Positions 53,918 to 64,000 of a DNA stretch of 64,000 bases are shown here, piece by piece. Each line of letters starts with the position of its first letter. Positions within the stretch are counted from its first letter, which is position 1. The position numbers and the translations under genes were made by a program. Origin of the DNA: Cognaticolwellia aestuarii (lineage in GTDB: Bacteria; Pseudomonadota; Gammaproteobacteria; Enterobacterales; Alteromonadaceae); assembly GCF_002000025.1 (NCBI RefSeq), contig NZ_MUZV01000002.1, positions 62,001 through 126,000 on the forward strand, written 5' to 3'. The notes below the pieces were generated by a model. The model did no database searches. It was given only the letters and a program-made list of their open reading frames with translations, and was not told the DNA's origin.

Positions 53918-55567
53918 TTATAGTGACATAACAAAAGCCACCAGTGATGCACGTTCTGTTTTAGTCAAGGCCATAAAACCTTCTTTGCTGTTTTGTGCTT
54001 CACCACCGTGCCATAAAATAGCTTCTTCAATATTATCAGCCCTACCATCGTGTAAGAAACCAGCCGCAGGGTTGACTGTTTTAGTTAACCCTATACCCCA
54101 TAATGGCCGGGTTTTCCATTCATTACCTGTGGCCATAAAATCACGTCGATTGTCGGCTAGTCCTTCGCCCATATCATGGAGTAACATGTCGGTGAATGGG
54201 TAAATTTTTTGTCCTTTTATTGCCTCTGGCGCTGCTCTTCCACCAATAAGAATATCACCTGTTTGGGTGGTAAATTGAGGGGTGTGACAGCCTGTACAAT
54301 TGACTTGCTGAAATAACAATGCACCTTTGAGCACGTCCTCATTATCAATATTACGTCGTGCAGGTACAGCTAAGGTTTCAGCGTAAAATACCACATCATC
54401 TGAAAAGCTTGCCGAAGCTTCTGTTTGGCCCGATTCATCAACCCCAGTATCAATAAAGCCCGTACGTGTTAAGTAGCTTTCATGCATTGCCGTATTGGCG
54501 ATGCTTTCTTGAGGAAATAATGGATTAGTTATTCCCATGTCGCCACGTAATGCAGCAAGTGACTGAACGCGAACGCTCGGTGTACTGGCTTTCCAACCAA
54601 ATCGTCCTAAGGAGACTGGCGGTTGTTCGCCGGCTTGAGCTTTAACCGCATCAAAAACCCAGTTGGCTCGGCCAGAAATACCATCTTGATCAGTGTCATT
54701 TTCATCTGCTAGCGCTAATATATCGTCTTCTGCGATCATTTCTAGTAAGCCTAAACCAAAAATGGGCATTCCGTTTCTTGGGCTATAACGAACATTACTT
54801 TGTAGCAAACTGCTGTTTAAGCTATTTTCTATGCTGACGTCATAAGGTGCTTCAATATCAAATACTGGCTTTTTTAAGGTAACTGTTTCGCCATCCACAT
54901 AGGTCTCTATTTTATAGTCGTACGATATGAAAACATTAGCTTGGCCGATAAAAGGGTTTATTTGCCAATCATCACGTGCTTTAAGTACACCACGGTGAAA
55001 TAACTGCGTGCCAAAGCCATCAACAGGCGTATTTTGACAATAATTATTTTCTGCTGAAGGTGTTTCACACTGACCATCTTCAAGACTGATGCGGAGAAAT
55101 ATTCCTGCATTAGCGCCTAAAAGTAGTCTTTCCTCTTGGTCTGGCACTGATAGTGTGGCCGGACGTCCATCACGCTGATGACATGAATTACAGTCTTGAT
55201 TGTTGAATACCGGCCCTAAACCGTCAAGTTCAGGGTGAGCATCATTAGGAGCGGTGGTAAATGACGTTTCAAAGTGGGTATCGCCAGTAAGATGACGAGT
55301 TAGTTCTTCTTCGGTCAAAGTGGGAATTGGTGTTGAAAAACCATGACCAGAATCACTGGCATTTTCAGCGGTAGCATTACCACCTAATAAAAGCGCTCGA
55401 GCATAATCAGGGTAAACCGTTTCAGGCGGAGGTGCTGGTGTTTCAGTACTTTTTCTACTGTCGCCGCCACAAGCTGTCAGTGAAATACTTAATAATAGTG
55501 CACAATGCCTAAGTAAAAATCTTGGCTGTTTCGTTGTTATTGCTGTTATATGATTAGTCTGTATCAT
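53918..55567 (-). CDS. Di-heme oxidoreductase-like lipoprotein (DHOR family)
   Basis: 549 residues of the di-heme c-type oxidoreductase family (DUF1111), also called thiol oxidoreductase. A lipoprotein signal ends in ISLTAC (Cys 33). Two heme-binding CxxCH motifs are at 126-130 (CNSCH) and 424-428 (CTGCH). The GRANWVFDAVKAQ and GRFGWKASTPSV segments and the late GFLHDGRADNIEEAILWHGG are family landmarks. It is the last of three genes after a porin and an imelysin lipoprotein. These families often occur together in iron-regulated operons; DHOR probably handles redox state of iron in the periplasm (inference). Confidence 0.9.
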   Translation of the reverse strand: MIQTNHITAITTKQPRFLLRHCALLLSISLTACGGDSRKSTETPAPPPETVYPDYARALLLGGNATAENASDSGHGFSTPIPTLTEEELTRHLTGDTHFETSFTTAPNDAHPELDGLGPVFNNQDCNSCHQRDGRPATLSVPDQEERLLLGANAGIFLRISLEDGQCETPSAENNYCQNTPVDGFGTQLFHRGVLKARDDWQINPFIGQANVFISYDYKIETYVDGETVTLKKPVFDIEAPYDVSIENSLNSSLLQSNVRYSPRNGMPIFGLGLLEMIAEDDILALADENDTDQDGISGRANWVFDAVKAQAGEQPPVSLGRFGWKASTPSVRVQSLAALRGDMGITNPLFPQESIANTAMHESYLTRTGFIDTGVDESGQTEASASFSDDVVFYAETLAVPARRNIDNEDVLKGALLFQQVNCTGCHTPQFTTQTGDILIGGRAAPEAIKGQKIYPFTDMLLHDMGEGLADNRRDFMATGNEWKTRPLWGIGLTKTVNPAAGFLHDGRADNIEEAILWHGGEAQNSKEGFMALTKTERASLVAFVMSL

Positions 55568-55734
55568 TTTTGTTAACTTTTATTGAGTGCATAAACCAAT
55601 GAATAAGTACGTCCATGTACTTGAGTTTTACTGAAGTTATAGGGAGGATAAACCTCAGTAAAAATCACAATAAGTTATTGAACTACGTTTACTTAACTTG
55701 ATTTCCACTTTGATAGTAATGGAAGAACATCAGT

Positions 55735-56850
55735 TTAGAATGAAGCTTGAACGAGTGTTAATGAGTCAATAGCAGTTTGCACTCTGATACGTGCGTCTAC
55801 GTCATTAATGGCTTGTCTAAAAGGCAGGCTATTGTCACCAGCAATTGCTTTGATCGCTGTGATAGCATCACTGATTTGACCATCAATTTTACTTGCTAAC
55901 TCCGGATCTGCCGCGTTTACAAAGTCGATAATACCTTGTTTATCTGCGCCGTTTACAAATTCGCCACGATAAACGTTTTGTACGCCTTGAATATTATCAG
56001 AAAAGTCAGCTAACGAATTCCAGCTATATTGTGACTCAACTAGTGAAGTATCTGTTGTGGCTAGGCTTGTACCAAAAGGTTCAGCTATTTTGCCATTACC
56101 TACTTCATCAATTATGCCGATCATACCGTTAATTAGCTCTTCAACCACACCTAGCTCAGATGAATAAACATCGTTGTTTGGCGTTAAAAGTAAATCTTTG
56201 TAAGCAGGTGAATTACTATCGCTTGGGTCATACGATACGGTCCAAGCATCGGCTAATGATTTAGCGTATTCAGTAAAAACTTCAGCAGTAGCGCCTAGGT
56301 ATTCACGTTCCAATGCCGTCATTTCGCTAATACTCTTTACATTGTCCGCTACGCCATCACCAAATAATAAAAACTCCATCGTGTGAAAGCCCTGAACATC
56401 GTCATTGAATAATTTAACTTGCTCAGCGGTAAAACCTGATTGAGATGCCAATAGTGCTTGTAAATCACTGGTATTTAAAGGCCAAGTATCTAAATGAGGA
56501 TCGATTGACAGTGCATCAACAGGACCAAAAATATGCGCTTCACCTTGTTCCCAAGGAATTCGAACATCACGCCAGGCTTGTTGTGCCGCGGCTAAATTTT
56601 CTTCTGTAGGAGTATTAATTAAGGTTAACGTTGCTAAATGGAAAACGTCAGCCTTGGTACTTAATGATAAGTAACCGTTAACTATCACGTCATTGGTTAG
56701 GTTAGTTATCATTTCAGTTGCGGTAAATGAAAACCCTGTATCAACTACTGGTGTTTCTGTAACTGCATCCGGTGATGATGAGCTACCGCCACAGGCTGAT
56801 AAAATGATTGCCGATAGGGTTACTGCGATGAGAGATTTTTTTAAGTACAT
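55735..56850 (-). CDS. Imelysin-family lipoprotein (M75-like, iron-regulated)
   Basis: 371 residues. A lipoprotein signal ends in ILSAC (Cys 20). The family motif GxHxxE is present as GFHTME at 154-159. Imelysins resemble the iron-binding lipoproteins of the EfeO/IrpA type, and in several bacteria are induced by iron limitation. AGGA precedes the ATG. It lies between the porin (71-base gap) and the di-heme gene (167-base gap) on one strand, so the three are probably one operon under the upstream Fur boxes. Confidence 0.9.
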   Translation of the reverse strand: MYLKKSLIAVTLSAIILSACGGSSSSPDAVTETPVVDTGFSFTATEMITNLTNDVIVNGYLSLSTKADVFHLATLTLINTPTEENLAAAQQAWRDVRIPWEQGEAHIFGPVDALSIDPHLDTWPLNTSDLQALLASQSGFTAEQVKLFNDDVQGFHTMEFLLFGDGVADNVKSISEMTALEREYLGATAEVFTEYAKSLADAWTVSYDPSDSNSPAYKDLLLTPNNDVYSSELGVVEELINGMIGIIDEVGNGKIAEPFGTSLATTDTSLVESQYSWNSLADFSDNIQGVQNVYRGEFVNGADKQGIIDFVNAADPELASKIDGQISDAITAIKAIAGDNSLPFRQAINDVDARIRVQTAIDSLTLVQASF

Positions 56851-56921
56851 GGTTAAATCCTGTCTAAATGTTTAAAATTAATGTGTATTATTTTTGTTTA
56901 ATGCTAGTGATATGACTGTAT

Positions 56922-58313
56922 TTAAATGCTAAAGAAATATCCTAATGACATTGCCACCGAGCGAGTGTTGTCAAGGTTGTCTTGAGCATATTTCTGTTCC
57001 CCAACTTGCACCTTTAACACTAACTCAGGAATAGGGAAGTAGTTGATGCCGAATGAGAGTTCTTGTTTATCAAAACGCGGTGTAGCGATGCCATTAGCTA
57101 CTTCTTTGATCGGGTTCGCATAGTCAAAAGCACCAAAAATACGCAGTGGTGACGACAAGCCAAATAACCCTTGTGCGTTGTAGCCTAATTCAACGAATGC
57201 TGACTCTGATTCACTACCCACTTGTGCGAAGTTACCTGGTTTTAAACCTGGTGTGGTTTTGTTGGCAAGGGTGATTGCTTCACTGTCGTCCAATTGACCA
57301 AATAAGTATTGGCCTCTTGCTACCCAGTTGCCTAGACTCCACGCCCCATGAAGACCAAAAATTTGTAAATTGCCATCGCCGGTAATATTGTTTTGGTTAT
57401 TACGGTTTTCTGTGGTGTTACTGGTGTAATAGCTCACACCTATGCCTTTATCATTTTTTACATCACCGTAATCAAGGCGAAAAGTAAATGCTAAGTCATT
57501 TGAGTTCACTTGTTCAAAACGTTTTTGGTGGCCAGTAGCAACCCATTGATAGGTGCGAAAATATTCAGAGTTTAACCCGGTTGTCAGCAATGCTTGTGCG
57601 GTAAAGTTCTGCCAATTAGCGATAAGGTTAACACCCGTTTCATTCCAGGTTTGAGGGATCATGCTTGCCTCACTCCAATGACGTTCAGCGGTCATATACT
57701 GATGAGGTTGATGTAAGTCGGTCCCTAAGCCGACAGGAACAAAAATTCGTCCCATTTTTACAGCTAAGTGTTTGTTTGCTTGATAACGAACTTGTAGCTT
57801 TTCAACGACTACTTCACCACCGGCTTCAATTTCACTTTCGAACTCACCAAACTCTTCGAAGCCATCATATTCGAGTGTGACACCCGTACCACCATGTTCA
57901 TACTCAAGCTCTAACTCAACTTGCCATTGTGGTGTGAAATCGTAACTCAATTCAAGTACGACTCTTTCAAGATCGGTACTAGCACGACGAGTAGGGTCAA
58001 CATCTTGTGTATTTCTAAATATTTCCTCGCTTTTATAGCGAACACTACCGTATGACTTTATTTGCCAATTTTTATTTGCTTGTAATGACTGGTTTTTCAG
58101 AACTTCTTTGCCCGCTGATTCAGCTTTAGCGGATTTTTGTGCTGCTAGCATTTTTGCAGATTGCGATTTTAAAACCATTAATTGCTGTTCAATTTCAGCA
58201 ATCTTTTGTTGTTGTAATAAATAATCTTCTGCGCTGGGGGCGACGTTTTCTTTGTTGTCTGCTAGTGCGGTAGCGCTAGCTAAAAATAGCGTCATCATAG
58301 TAATATTTTTCAT
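56922..58313 (-). CDS. Outer-membrane porin with N-terminal coiled coil
   Basis: 463 residues. A signal peptide ends near ALAD (residue 19), then a coiled coil (about 28-65, QKIAEIEQQLMVLKSQ) precedes a 16-strand-type barrel ending in an aromatic residue region (SLGYFF). The layout resembles phosphate-selective porins O/P. It is the first gene of the putative iron operon and probably lets an iron chelate or metal pass the outer membrane (inference from the Fur box and partners). AGGCATGAT precedes the ATG. Confidence 0.85.
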   Translation of the reverse strand: MKNITMMTLFLASATALADNKENVAPSAEDYLLQQQKIAEIEQQLMVLKSQSAKMLAAQKSAKAESAGKEVLKNQSLQANKNWQIKSYGSVRYKSEEIFRNTQDVDPTRRASTDLERVVLELSYDFTPQWQVELELEYEHGGTGVTLEYDGFEEFGEFESEIEAGGEVVVEKLQVRYQANKHLAVKMGRIFVPVGLGTDLHQPHQYMTAERHWSEASMIPQTWNETGVNLIANWQNFTAQALLTTGLNSEYFRTYQWVATGHQKRFEQVNSNDLAFTFRLDYGDVKNDKGIGVSYYTSNTTENRNNQNNITGDGNLQIFGLHGAWSLGNWVARGQYLFGQLDDSEAITLANKTTPGLKPGNFAQVGSESESAFVELGYNAQGLFGLSSPLRIFGAFDYANPIKEVANGIATPRFDKQELSFGINYFPIPELVLKVQVGEQKYAQDNLDNTRSVAMSLGYFFSI

Positions 58314-58330
58314 ATCATGCCTGAGTTGTA

Positions 58331-58352
58331 ATGAGAATGAATTGCATTTACA
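58331..58352. promoter_or_regulatory. Second, weaker Fur-like box of the iron operon
   Basis: TGAGAATGAATTGCATTTAC at about 58332-58351 shows the GAGAATnAnTTnCATT pattern of Fur sites and lies between the main Fur box and the porin start. Confidence 0.45.
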
Positions 58353-58380
58353 TTTCGAGTGTAACTATGGTTAAGTGCTT

Positions 58381-58409
58381 ATGCAAATGATAATTATAAT
58401 TATTTGCAT
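58381..58409. promoter_or_regulatory. Fur box of the porin-imelysin-DHOR operon
   Basis: A near-perfect palindrome with outer arms ATGCAAAT and ATTTGCAT and an ATAATTATAATTAT centre, matching the A/T pattern of the Fur consensus (GATAATGATAATCATTATC). It lies 68 bases upstream of the porin ATG. Confidence 0.82.
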
Positions 58410-58685
58410 TACATGGCTGTGTAGGGCTTTTATCATATAGCTAATAAGATAGCCAAAGTTTGAGTTGGGCAGTTACTTGTGGCTTTTTATGAACTATTTG
58501 AAGTGACTGTCGTCAGTTTTTGTTGCGGTGTTTGTTGTTTGTTTTCGCTTGATGTAACGCTCAAGCGTTTTTTATTGAGCGTTAATGTTGCTCGGCAGAG
58601 GAGAGACTCTTGAATTGCAGCAATATTATTGCGCAAACAAGAGTCCATTGTTAACTTCAATCAAGTAGCTTAAATACTGCTTTAG
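58410..58685. other. Intergenic hairpins downstream of the chemoreceptor gene
   Basis: Two stems are visible: AACGCTCAA/TTGAGCGTT (58556-58564 and 58575-58583) and GACTCTTG/CAAGAGTC (58605-58612 and 58638-58645). Neither has a T-run on the minus strand; they probably mark the end of the chemoreceptor transcript. Confidence 0.5.
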
Positions 58686-59807
58686 CTAGATTGTTTGATG
58701 AGCTTTGTGATTCGATATTTGATTCGATAATGATGAAAGCAAGTCGACTACTTTGAAACTGGCATTTTCCATTAAGGCTAATTTTTTAACTGCCGTTTCA
58801 CTATCACCCTCTGCATGTGCCAGCAAGGCAGCAAGACCATTAGAGTGAACATCTGCATGTGGAGCTTCCATCTTTTTGAAGGCATCAAATTCTGAATATT
58901 TAGTTTGCCCTTCACCTTGATAATACCATTTACCGAGTCTACACATGGTATGATCTGCTAAATCACTAGCAGATTTTTCTGACATTCCAAGCATCACTTG
59001 GTAGACATCAAGTTTCCAAACAACATGATCCATTTTTACCGTTTGAATAAAAGCATCAGCCGTAGAGTCAGTGATCACCGAATACATATGCTGAGATAGT
59101 TTTACAATTTCAGTGGCAGTCTCTTCAATCGATGAAGTGCTTGTGGTGATTTCATTACTCTTGTCACCAACACCACAAATACCATTAACTACATCAGCCA
59201 TCTGATTATTTACTTGTTCAATCAATGCCGATATTTCGTTAGATGCCTCAGCTGAACGTTGCGCTAATGTTCTTACTTCATCAGCAACAACAGCAAAGCC
59301 TCGCCCTTGTTCACCGGCACGAGCCGCTTCAATTGCCGCATTTAAAGCGAGTAGGTTGGTTTGGTCAGATATACCTTTGATGATATTAACAAAGTCATTT
59401 ATTCCGGTGATCACGGTTTTTAATTGATCGACTGATGTTGACGCCGTTTGAGTATCGCTAGATATTTCTGCTGTAGATTTCACCGTCAGTGCCAGCATAT
59501 CCATGATTTGACTAAATAACTCTTGTGAAGATTGGAAGCTGTCTCTATGAGTAAGGAGCTCTGTTGATGAGTTGGCTAAACTTTCTCTTATTTGATTAAC
59601 TAAAGTAGAAGATTGTAACCATAATTTATTGAGCTCTTCTTGGTTATTATATCTTACGGCGGCTTTTGACATATCGTCTGAAAGCGCTAGGTTAGATTGG
59701 CTGAATTGTTTTAACTCTTCTTCAAGTAATAAGTTTTTTTGTTTTAGCTGTTCATTTTCAGCTTGTAATTGCTGCATTGCTTTTTTGTTATTGAAATTAA
59801 ATACCAT
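58686..59807 (-). CDS. Soluble methyl-accepting chemotaxis protein with CZB domain
   Basis: 373 residues with no transmembrane segment, so a cytoplasmic receptor. A coiled coil (about 8-45) comes first, then the signalling tip with [40 protein letters not shown] (about 135-190), then a C-terminal zinc-binding CZB domain: [28 protein letters not shown] and HADVHSNG with the conserved His and Cys. CZB receptors such as TlpD respond to oxidants, hypochlorite or zinc. It probably couples to CheA/CheW. It is divergent from sbcD. Confidence 0.92.
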   Translation of the reverse strand: MVFNFNNKKAMQQLQAENEQLKQKNLLLEEELKQFSQSNLALSDDMSKAAVRYNNQEELNKLWLQSSTLVNQIRESLANSSTELLTHRDSFQSSQELFSQIMDMLALTVKSTAEISSDTQTASTSVDQLKTVITGINDFVNIIKGISDQTNLLALNAAIEAARAGEQGRGFAVVADEVRTLAQRSAEASNEISALIEQVNNQMADVVNGICGVGDKSNEITTSTSSIEETATEIVKLSQHMYSVITDSTADAFIQTVKMDHVVWKLDVYQVMLGMSEKSASDLADHTMCRLGKWYYQGEGQTKYSEFDAFKKMEAPHADVHSNGLAALLAHAEGDSETAVKKLALMENASFKVVDLLSSLSNQISNHKAHQTI

Positions 59808-60146
59808 ATATTTACTCAGTCAATGTGAACTCCATTTGTCATTATCATAAAAGATAGCACTTAAATAAAATTAGTTTAAGGCATTAAGCGTAAAAGTTAG
59901 CCTGTTTAGCTGTAAGTTAAGAAGTAAATCAATTAAACAATAAACTTGTATAAAATATTGTGTCATTTCTATCGTCATTAGTGAGGAGTTGGCTTTATGC
60001 TTCAGATGTTCATCACTTCGCTGGTCTCTTGGTTCGATTTTAACACGTTATATTTCTAAGCTTTCTGAACTGTCTAGTAGTAAGCTCAGCAGAGAATCGG
60101 TAGAATAATTACTTTGATTTTTATGAACTTGGCGTGCACGTAAATT
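59808..60146. promoter_or_regulatory. Divergent region between chemoreceptor and sbcD
   Basis: 339 bases holding promoters for both genes. A 21-codon plus-strand frame starts at ATG 59998 after a GAGGAG; it is not conserved-looking. No motif is recognised. Confidence 0.4.
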
Positions 60147-61451
60147 ATGCGAATTATTCACACATCTGACTGGCATTTAGGCCAACATTTCTATGGCAAA
60201 AGTCGAGCACGTGAACATCAGCACTTTTTGAATTGGTTAATTGAGCAATCTCAAGTACAACAGATTGATGCCATTATTGTTGCTGGCGATATTTTTGATA
60301 CTGGCACGCCGCCAAGTTATGCCCGCGAAATGTACTTTGATTTTATTGCCAAGCTCCATCAAACGCGCTGTCAATTAGTGGTACTAGCCGGCAATCATGA
60401 TTCAGTGGCTATGCTGGGCGAGTCACAAAACTTATTACATCAATTATCCACAAGGGTTATTTCTGCGGTTAGCGATAATATTGCTGAGCAAGTGTTTGTA
60501 CTTAATAGCTTGAAAAATGAGCAGCAAGCGGTGATCTGTGCCATTCCCTTTATTCGCGCCCGTGATATTGTTAAAAGTTATGCAGGGCAATCGGCTGATG
60601 AAAAACAACGCTCGTTACAACAAGCAATTACCGGTCATTATCAGCGTTTATTTAGTGAAGCACAGGCCTTAGCCGCAGCTGAAAAAAACGGTGAAGGTCG
60701 GTTACCGATAATCGCAACCGGACACTTAACTACGATTGGTGCATCAACGAGCGAGTCAGTTCGTGATATCTATATTGGTACTTTAGAAGCTTTTCCGGCT
60801 AGTGAATTTCCTGATGCAGATTATATCGCTTTAGGTCATATTCACCGACCTCAAAAAGTGACTAAAAGTGAGCATATTCGCTATAGCGGTTCGCCTATTG
60901 CTTTAAGCTTTGACGAGGCTAATACACAAAAAAGTATTGTTATTGCCGAATTTAAAGAGGCTGAGCTCAGTCATGTCGAATTAACCCCGGTGCCATGCTT
61001 TCAACCTTTAACCATGGTAAAAACTCAGCTTGATTCCTTGTCTGAAGATATTGCTAATGTTGTGAACACAATAAGCACTAAAACGGCAACTGCGCAGAGC
61101 GTAAATGAGCATAGAAATGTCACAGAAAAAATTTGGCTAGATATCGAGATTGAAAGCGCAGAGTACTTACAAGACTTAAGCGCTCGCATTGAGCATATAG
61201 TGGCTGAACTCCCGGTAGAAGTACTGCTTGTTAGGCGCAGTAAAAAATCACGTCAACAAATGCCCAGCCATGAAAAAAAAATCACCTTGAGTGAACTGAG
61301 TGTGCAAGATGTTTTTGATGCACGCATGGAGCTAGAAACCTGGCAAAGTGATGAACAACAAGCGCGTAAAGCACGTTTAAATAGTTTGTATCTCGAAATT
61401 GCCGAGCAAACAGAGCTTGCTAGTGCCACTGAAAAAGTGGAGTCAAAATAA
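60147..61451 (+). CDS. sbcD: Exonuclease subunit SbcD
   Basis: 434 residues. Nuclease subunit of the SbcCD (Mre11-Rad50-like) complex that cleaves hairpins and double-strand ends. The metallophosphoesterase motifs are visible: [11 protein letters not shown] (5-15), [27 protein letters not shown] and ALGHIHRPQ. The C-terminal region binds SbcC. The stop codon overlaps the start of sbcC by one base (TAATG), so the two are translationally coupled. Confidence 0.95.
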   Translation: MRIIHTSDWHLGQHFYGKSRAREHQHFLNWLIEQSQVQQIDAIIVAGDIFDTGTPPSYAREMYFDFIAKLHQTRCQLVVLAGNHDSVAMLGESQNLLHQLSTRVISAVSDNIAEQVFVLNSLKNEQQAVICAIPFIRARDIVKSYAGQSADEKQRSLQQAITGHYQRLFSEAQALAAAEKNGEGRLPIIATGHLTTIGASTSESVRDIYIGTLEAFPASEFPDADYIALGHIHRPQKVTKSEHIRYSGSPIALSFDEANTQKSIVIAEFKEAELSHVELTPVPCFQPLTMVKTQLDSLSEDIANVVNTISTKTATAQSVNEHRNVTEKIWLDIEIESAEYLQDLSARIEHIVAELPVEVLLVRRSKKSRQQMPSHEKKITLSELSVQDVFDARMELETWQSDEQQARKARLNSLYLEIAEQTELASATEKVESK

Positions 61452-64000
61452 TGAAAATTTTATCGCTGCGTTTTGAAAATATTAATTCGTTAAAAGGTCA
61501 TTGGAAAATTGATTTTACCCAATCGCCATTTGACACGAGTGCCTTATTCGCGATTGTTGGGCCAACCGGTGCCGGTAAAACAACGATACTCGACGCTATG
61601 TGTTTAGCGCTATATCATCAAACACCTCGCTTAACGATATCAGATAAGCAAAATCAATTAATGACCCGCCACACGGCTAATTGTATGGCTGAGGTTGAAT
61701 TTGAAGTAAAAGGTCAAGCCTATCGCGCTTTTTGGAGTCAACGTCGAGCAAAAAACAGTGTTGAAGGTAACTTACAAAAGCCGACGGCTGAATTAGCAAA
61801 AATAATTTTTACAGAGCAAAGTCTGACAGAAAGTGAAGACCTTAAACAGGGCGAAGCAGAAGTTATTGCTAGCAAAGTCTCAGATATTCGCAGTGAAATA
61901 GCACGTATCACCGGATTAGACTTTTCTCGTTTTAGAAAGTCGATGATGTTGTCGCAAGGGGAGTTTGCCGCTTTTTTAAATGCTCCAGCTAACGAGCGTG
62001 CAGATTTACTTGAAGAATTAACCGGCAGTGAAATTTATGGCGATATATCTAAGGCAGTATTTGAGCAACATAAAGAAGCTAGTCATGAATTAAAGTTATT
62101 GCAGGCGAAAAGCGCGGGTATGCAACTATTAACCCCTGAGCAACAGCAGCAAATTAGTGCAGAGCTTACTAACGTTACAGCGCAGCAAGAGCCATTATCA
62201 CTTCAATTAGCTCATTGGCAACAGGTACGACACTGGTTAACAAACTTACAAAGCGCTGATAAACAAAAGCAACTTGCAGAGCAGGCGAAAAATTCAGCAC
62301 AACAAGCACATCACGAGCATGCTGAGCAATTACAAGCGTTAGCTTTATCAGAGCCCGCAGAAAATTTACGTGCTCACTACCAACAATTAAATAATATTAA
62401 TCAGCAAGTTAATGAACTGAAGCAGCAATCAACACAGCTTGAGCTTGAATTAAAAAACAGTGCCGGTTTGGTCAGTAGTGCCGAGCAAACATTAACTGAA
62501 TTCCTTGTAGAGCATGAAACGTGCATTGCCCAGCAGCAAGCTACCGAACAGTTAATGGTTGAGCAAGTTTTACCCCTTGATAATAAAATAGTGCACCAAA
62601 TAACGCGCCAAAATCAGCAAATAAATCGACTTAATAATGCCAGTACTGAAGTAAAAGAACTTAGAAAAGCCTTAGATGCATTAGAGGGTAGCAAACAATT
62701 ACAGCAAGAAAAATTGACCAAAGCACAAGACTTTATTGCTCAGCAAAAGCACTTAGCAGCACTGCCTGAACATTTACCTTTGTGGCGCAATATGTTGGCG
62801 CAGCTAGTCTGCGAAACACAACTAAGTTTTGACTTGCAAGCACAAGACGTAAACATGCAGCAGCAGGTCGATAATTTAAGCCTTGAACTGGTAGGGCAAG
62901 AGAAAAAACTGCTTGAGCTTGAAGCCGAATTTCAGCAGCAAAAGCTTTTGCTTAGTCATAAAGAGCATGAAATTAGTGAGCTTTTATCTCAGCATCATTG
63001 TCAACATGAGCAAGCACTTAATCAGCAACTTCATGGGCTGCAAGCAACAATGGCAGAGCAGGCACAAGTGTTACTTAATGCGCAACGTTTTCAAACGTTA
63101 ACCGTAGAGCTGCAAGACATTGAAAAAACTCTGCATCATGATAAACAACAAAGTAGCAACCTAGCGGAACAACTAACGGCTTTACGCGCACAATACAAAC
63201 AACAAAAGCTTGCAATGACCGATGTGCAACTTATTGTTGAACAACAAAAAAACATTATGTCGCTCAGTGAGCATAGAGCAAATTTAGCGCCAGATGAAGC
63301 TTGTCCATTATGTGGCTCAGAGCAGCATCCTGCGGTTGCTGACTATCAAGCGCTTTCAAATGCTGGGGCTGTTGAAACTGAACATCAACGGCGCTTGAAA
63401 CAACTGACTAGTGAGCTTGAACAACTTGAATTACAAGGTAAAGGCTTGTCATCGGAGCAAGAGCGTTTAACCGAACGCCTTAATTTTATTACTGAAAATA
63501 AGGTAATAAAACAACAAGAGCAAGATAACTTAAGTTTGCAATGGTTAACTCAACGTGAATTACTGAAGCTTGATTTTGACTTATCAGCGTTTGAGCAAAT
63601 TAAAGCCAGTATCGAAGCGCGCCAACAACACTTTACTCAACTTAATAATGCTAATAGTCAGTTACAGCAATTAAAACAAGCGCAGCAGCAACAAGTTGAT
63701 TTGATAGCAAAACAAGAAAAACAATTATTCACTTTGTCGAATCAGAGACAAAACCAAACCACGCAACACAGTCAGTTGCAGCAGCAAATAGAACAAAACA
63801 AGCAAAATTTGCTTGATAAACAAGCTTATGTAACACAAGAATGGCAAAAGCTTGCTACTTTAATGCAAGCTAATGAACTGCATATTGCTGATTGTTTTGC
63901 TGTTTTTTCACCTAAAGAAAAGGGCCTTAATGCAAGCCCTGATGACTTTAACACTGCCGTGTCATTGCAACAGCGATGGCTGGCAGATATTGAACAACAA
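61451..64000 (+). CDS. sbcC: Exonuclease ATPase subunit SbcC, N-terminal part
   Basis: 850 codons, cut by the window edge. SbcC is the SMC/Rad50-like ATPase of SbcCD. Walker [10 protein letters not shown] is at 37-45, and the Q-loop region [20 protein letters not shown] near 157-176. Long Gln-rich coiled coils flank the zinc-hook CPLC at 618-621 (63302-63313). Only the first coil, the hook and part of the second coil are inside the window; the Walker B end is missing. It is the partner of sbcD and starts on its stop codon. Confidence 0.95.
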   Translation, partial: MKILSLRFENINSLKGHWKIDFTQSPFDTSALFAIVGPTGAGKTTILDAMCLALYHQTPRLTISDKQNQLMTRHTANCMAEVEFEVKGQAYRAFWSQRRAKNSVEGNLQKPTAELAKIIFTEQSLTESEDLKQGEAEVIASKVSDIRSEIARITGLDFSRFRKSMMLSQGEFAAFLNAPANERADLLEELTGSEIYGDISKAVFEQHKEASHELKLLQAKSAGMQLLTPEQQQQISAELTNVTAQQEPLSLQLAHWQQVRHWLTNLQSADKQKQLAEQAKNSAQQAHHEHAEQLQALALSEPAENLRAHYQQLNNINQQVNELKQQSTQLELELKNSAGLVSSAEQTLTEFLVEHETCIAQQQATEQLMVEQVLPLDNKIVHQITRQNQQINRLNNASTEVKELRKALDALEGSKQLQQEKLTKAQDFIAQQKHLAALPEHLPLWRNMLAQLVCETQLSFDLQAQDVNMQQQVDNLSLELVGQEKKLLELEAEFQQQKLLLSHKEHEISELLSQHHCQHEQALNQQLHGLQATMAEQAQVLLNAQRFQTLTVELQDIEKTLHHDKQQSSNLAEQLTALRAQYKQQKLAMTDVQLIVEQQKNIMSLSEHRANLAPDEACPLCGSEQHPAVADYQALSNAGAVETEHQRRLKQLTSELEQLELQGKGLSSEQERLTERLNFITENKVIKQQEQDNLSLQWLTQRELLKLDFDLSAFEQIKASIEARQQHFTQLNNANSQLQQLKQAQQQQVDLIAKQEKQLFTLSNQRQNQTTQHSQLQQQIEQNKQNLLDKQAYVTQEWQKLATLMQANELHIADCFAVFSPKEKGLNASPDDFNTAVSLQQRWLADIEQQ

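Noticed and set aside
59998-60063. 21-codon frame after a GAGGAG in front of sbcD
   Set aside because: Short, unsupported by any motif and with loose spacing to the ribosome-binding site.
1-64000. CRISPR arrays, tRNA or rRNA genes, prophage or insertion sequences
   Set aside because: Looked for and not seen: no regularly spaced repeats, no cloverleaf with CCA-type end, no transposase or phage structural block. The tail-collar gene at 22366 belongs to a bacterial exported family and is not taken as prophage.

Overview
The window reads as chromosomal DNA of a marine gammaproteobacterium of the order Alteromonadales, most likely a member of the Colwelliaceae (Colwellia/Thalassotalea type). This is inference from low GC content, gene content (betIBA, acuRI, oxyR-katG, a DUF2999 protein, an OsmC-YcaO fusion, PEP-CTERM exported proteins, imelysin/di-heme iron uptake) and protein style. 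No rRNA, tRNA, CRISPR array, phage or intact insertion sequence was seen. Most of the window is ordinary chromosome made of small metabolic or stress modules, with degraded gene remnants between some of them.

Layout. 1-4400: choline to glycine betaine genes betI-betB-betA and the start of a BCCT transporter, all on the minus strand, with a perfect palindromic operator in front of betI. 4400-5370: about 1 kb of non-coding DNA holding a decayed NtrY-type histidine kinase. 5370-9450: a chaperone island with a second-type dnaK, a Crp/Fnr-like regulator and cbpA. 9800-13200: small acetyltransferase, MFS exporter with divergent LysR regulator, periplasmic solute-binding protein. 13680-17780: PepSY membrane protein, a small partner and a divergent TonB-dependent siderophore receptor sharing a Fur box. 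17783-19004: a broken secreted-protein gene and a PEP-CTERM metzincin-like protease. 19483-21087: ABC-F protein YbiT. 21510-25476: a co-directional cluster of a PEP-CTERM protein, a phage-tail-collar protein, a Sel1-repeat protein, a 2-oxoglutarate/Fe(II) oxygenase and an unknown protein.

25690-27400: acuR-acuI with two copies of one operator. 27681-29867: OsmC-YcaO fusion. 30025-30103: a possible minus-strand small RNA. 30270-34609: mtfA, exported katG and divergent oxyR. 34744-42214: small proteins, a solo T5orf172 protein, rhlE, DUF2999 and DUF2805 proteins, a lipoprotein cyclophilin, an HExxH peptidase and a short-chain dehydrogenase. 42269-51067: an AraC regulator divergent from an alkylglycerone-phosphate-synthase-like flavoenzyme, a GlpD-like oxidase and an FGGY kinase, followed by a PhoD-type phosphatase. 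51473-53551: PEP-CTERM protein, a secreted unknown and an isochorismatase-like hydrolase. 53918-58409: a Fur-box-preceded iron uptake operon (porin, imelysin, di-heme oxidoreductase). 58686-64000: a soluble CZB chemoreceptor and sbcD-sbcC, the latter running off the edge.

The best candidates for under-described biology are the AraC/AGPS-like/GlpD-like/FGGY cluster with its inverted-repeat operator candidate, the PEP-CTERM/tail-collar/Sel1/oxygenase cluster, the iron operon, and the dnaK/Crp-like/cbpA island. Smaller leads are a possible sRNA near 30060 and a 35-codon ORF whose Shine-Dalgarno sequence lies inside a hairpin at 38358-38381.
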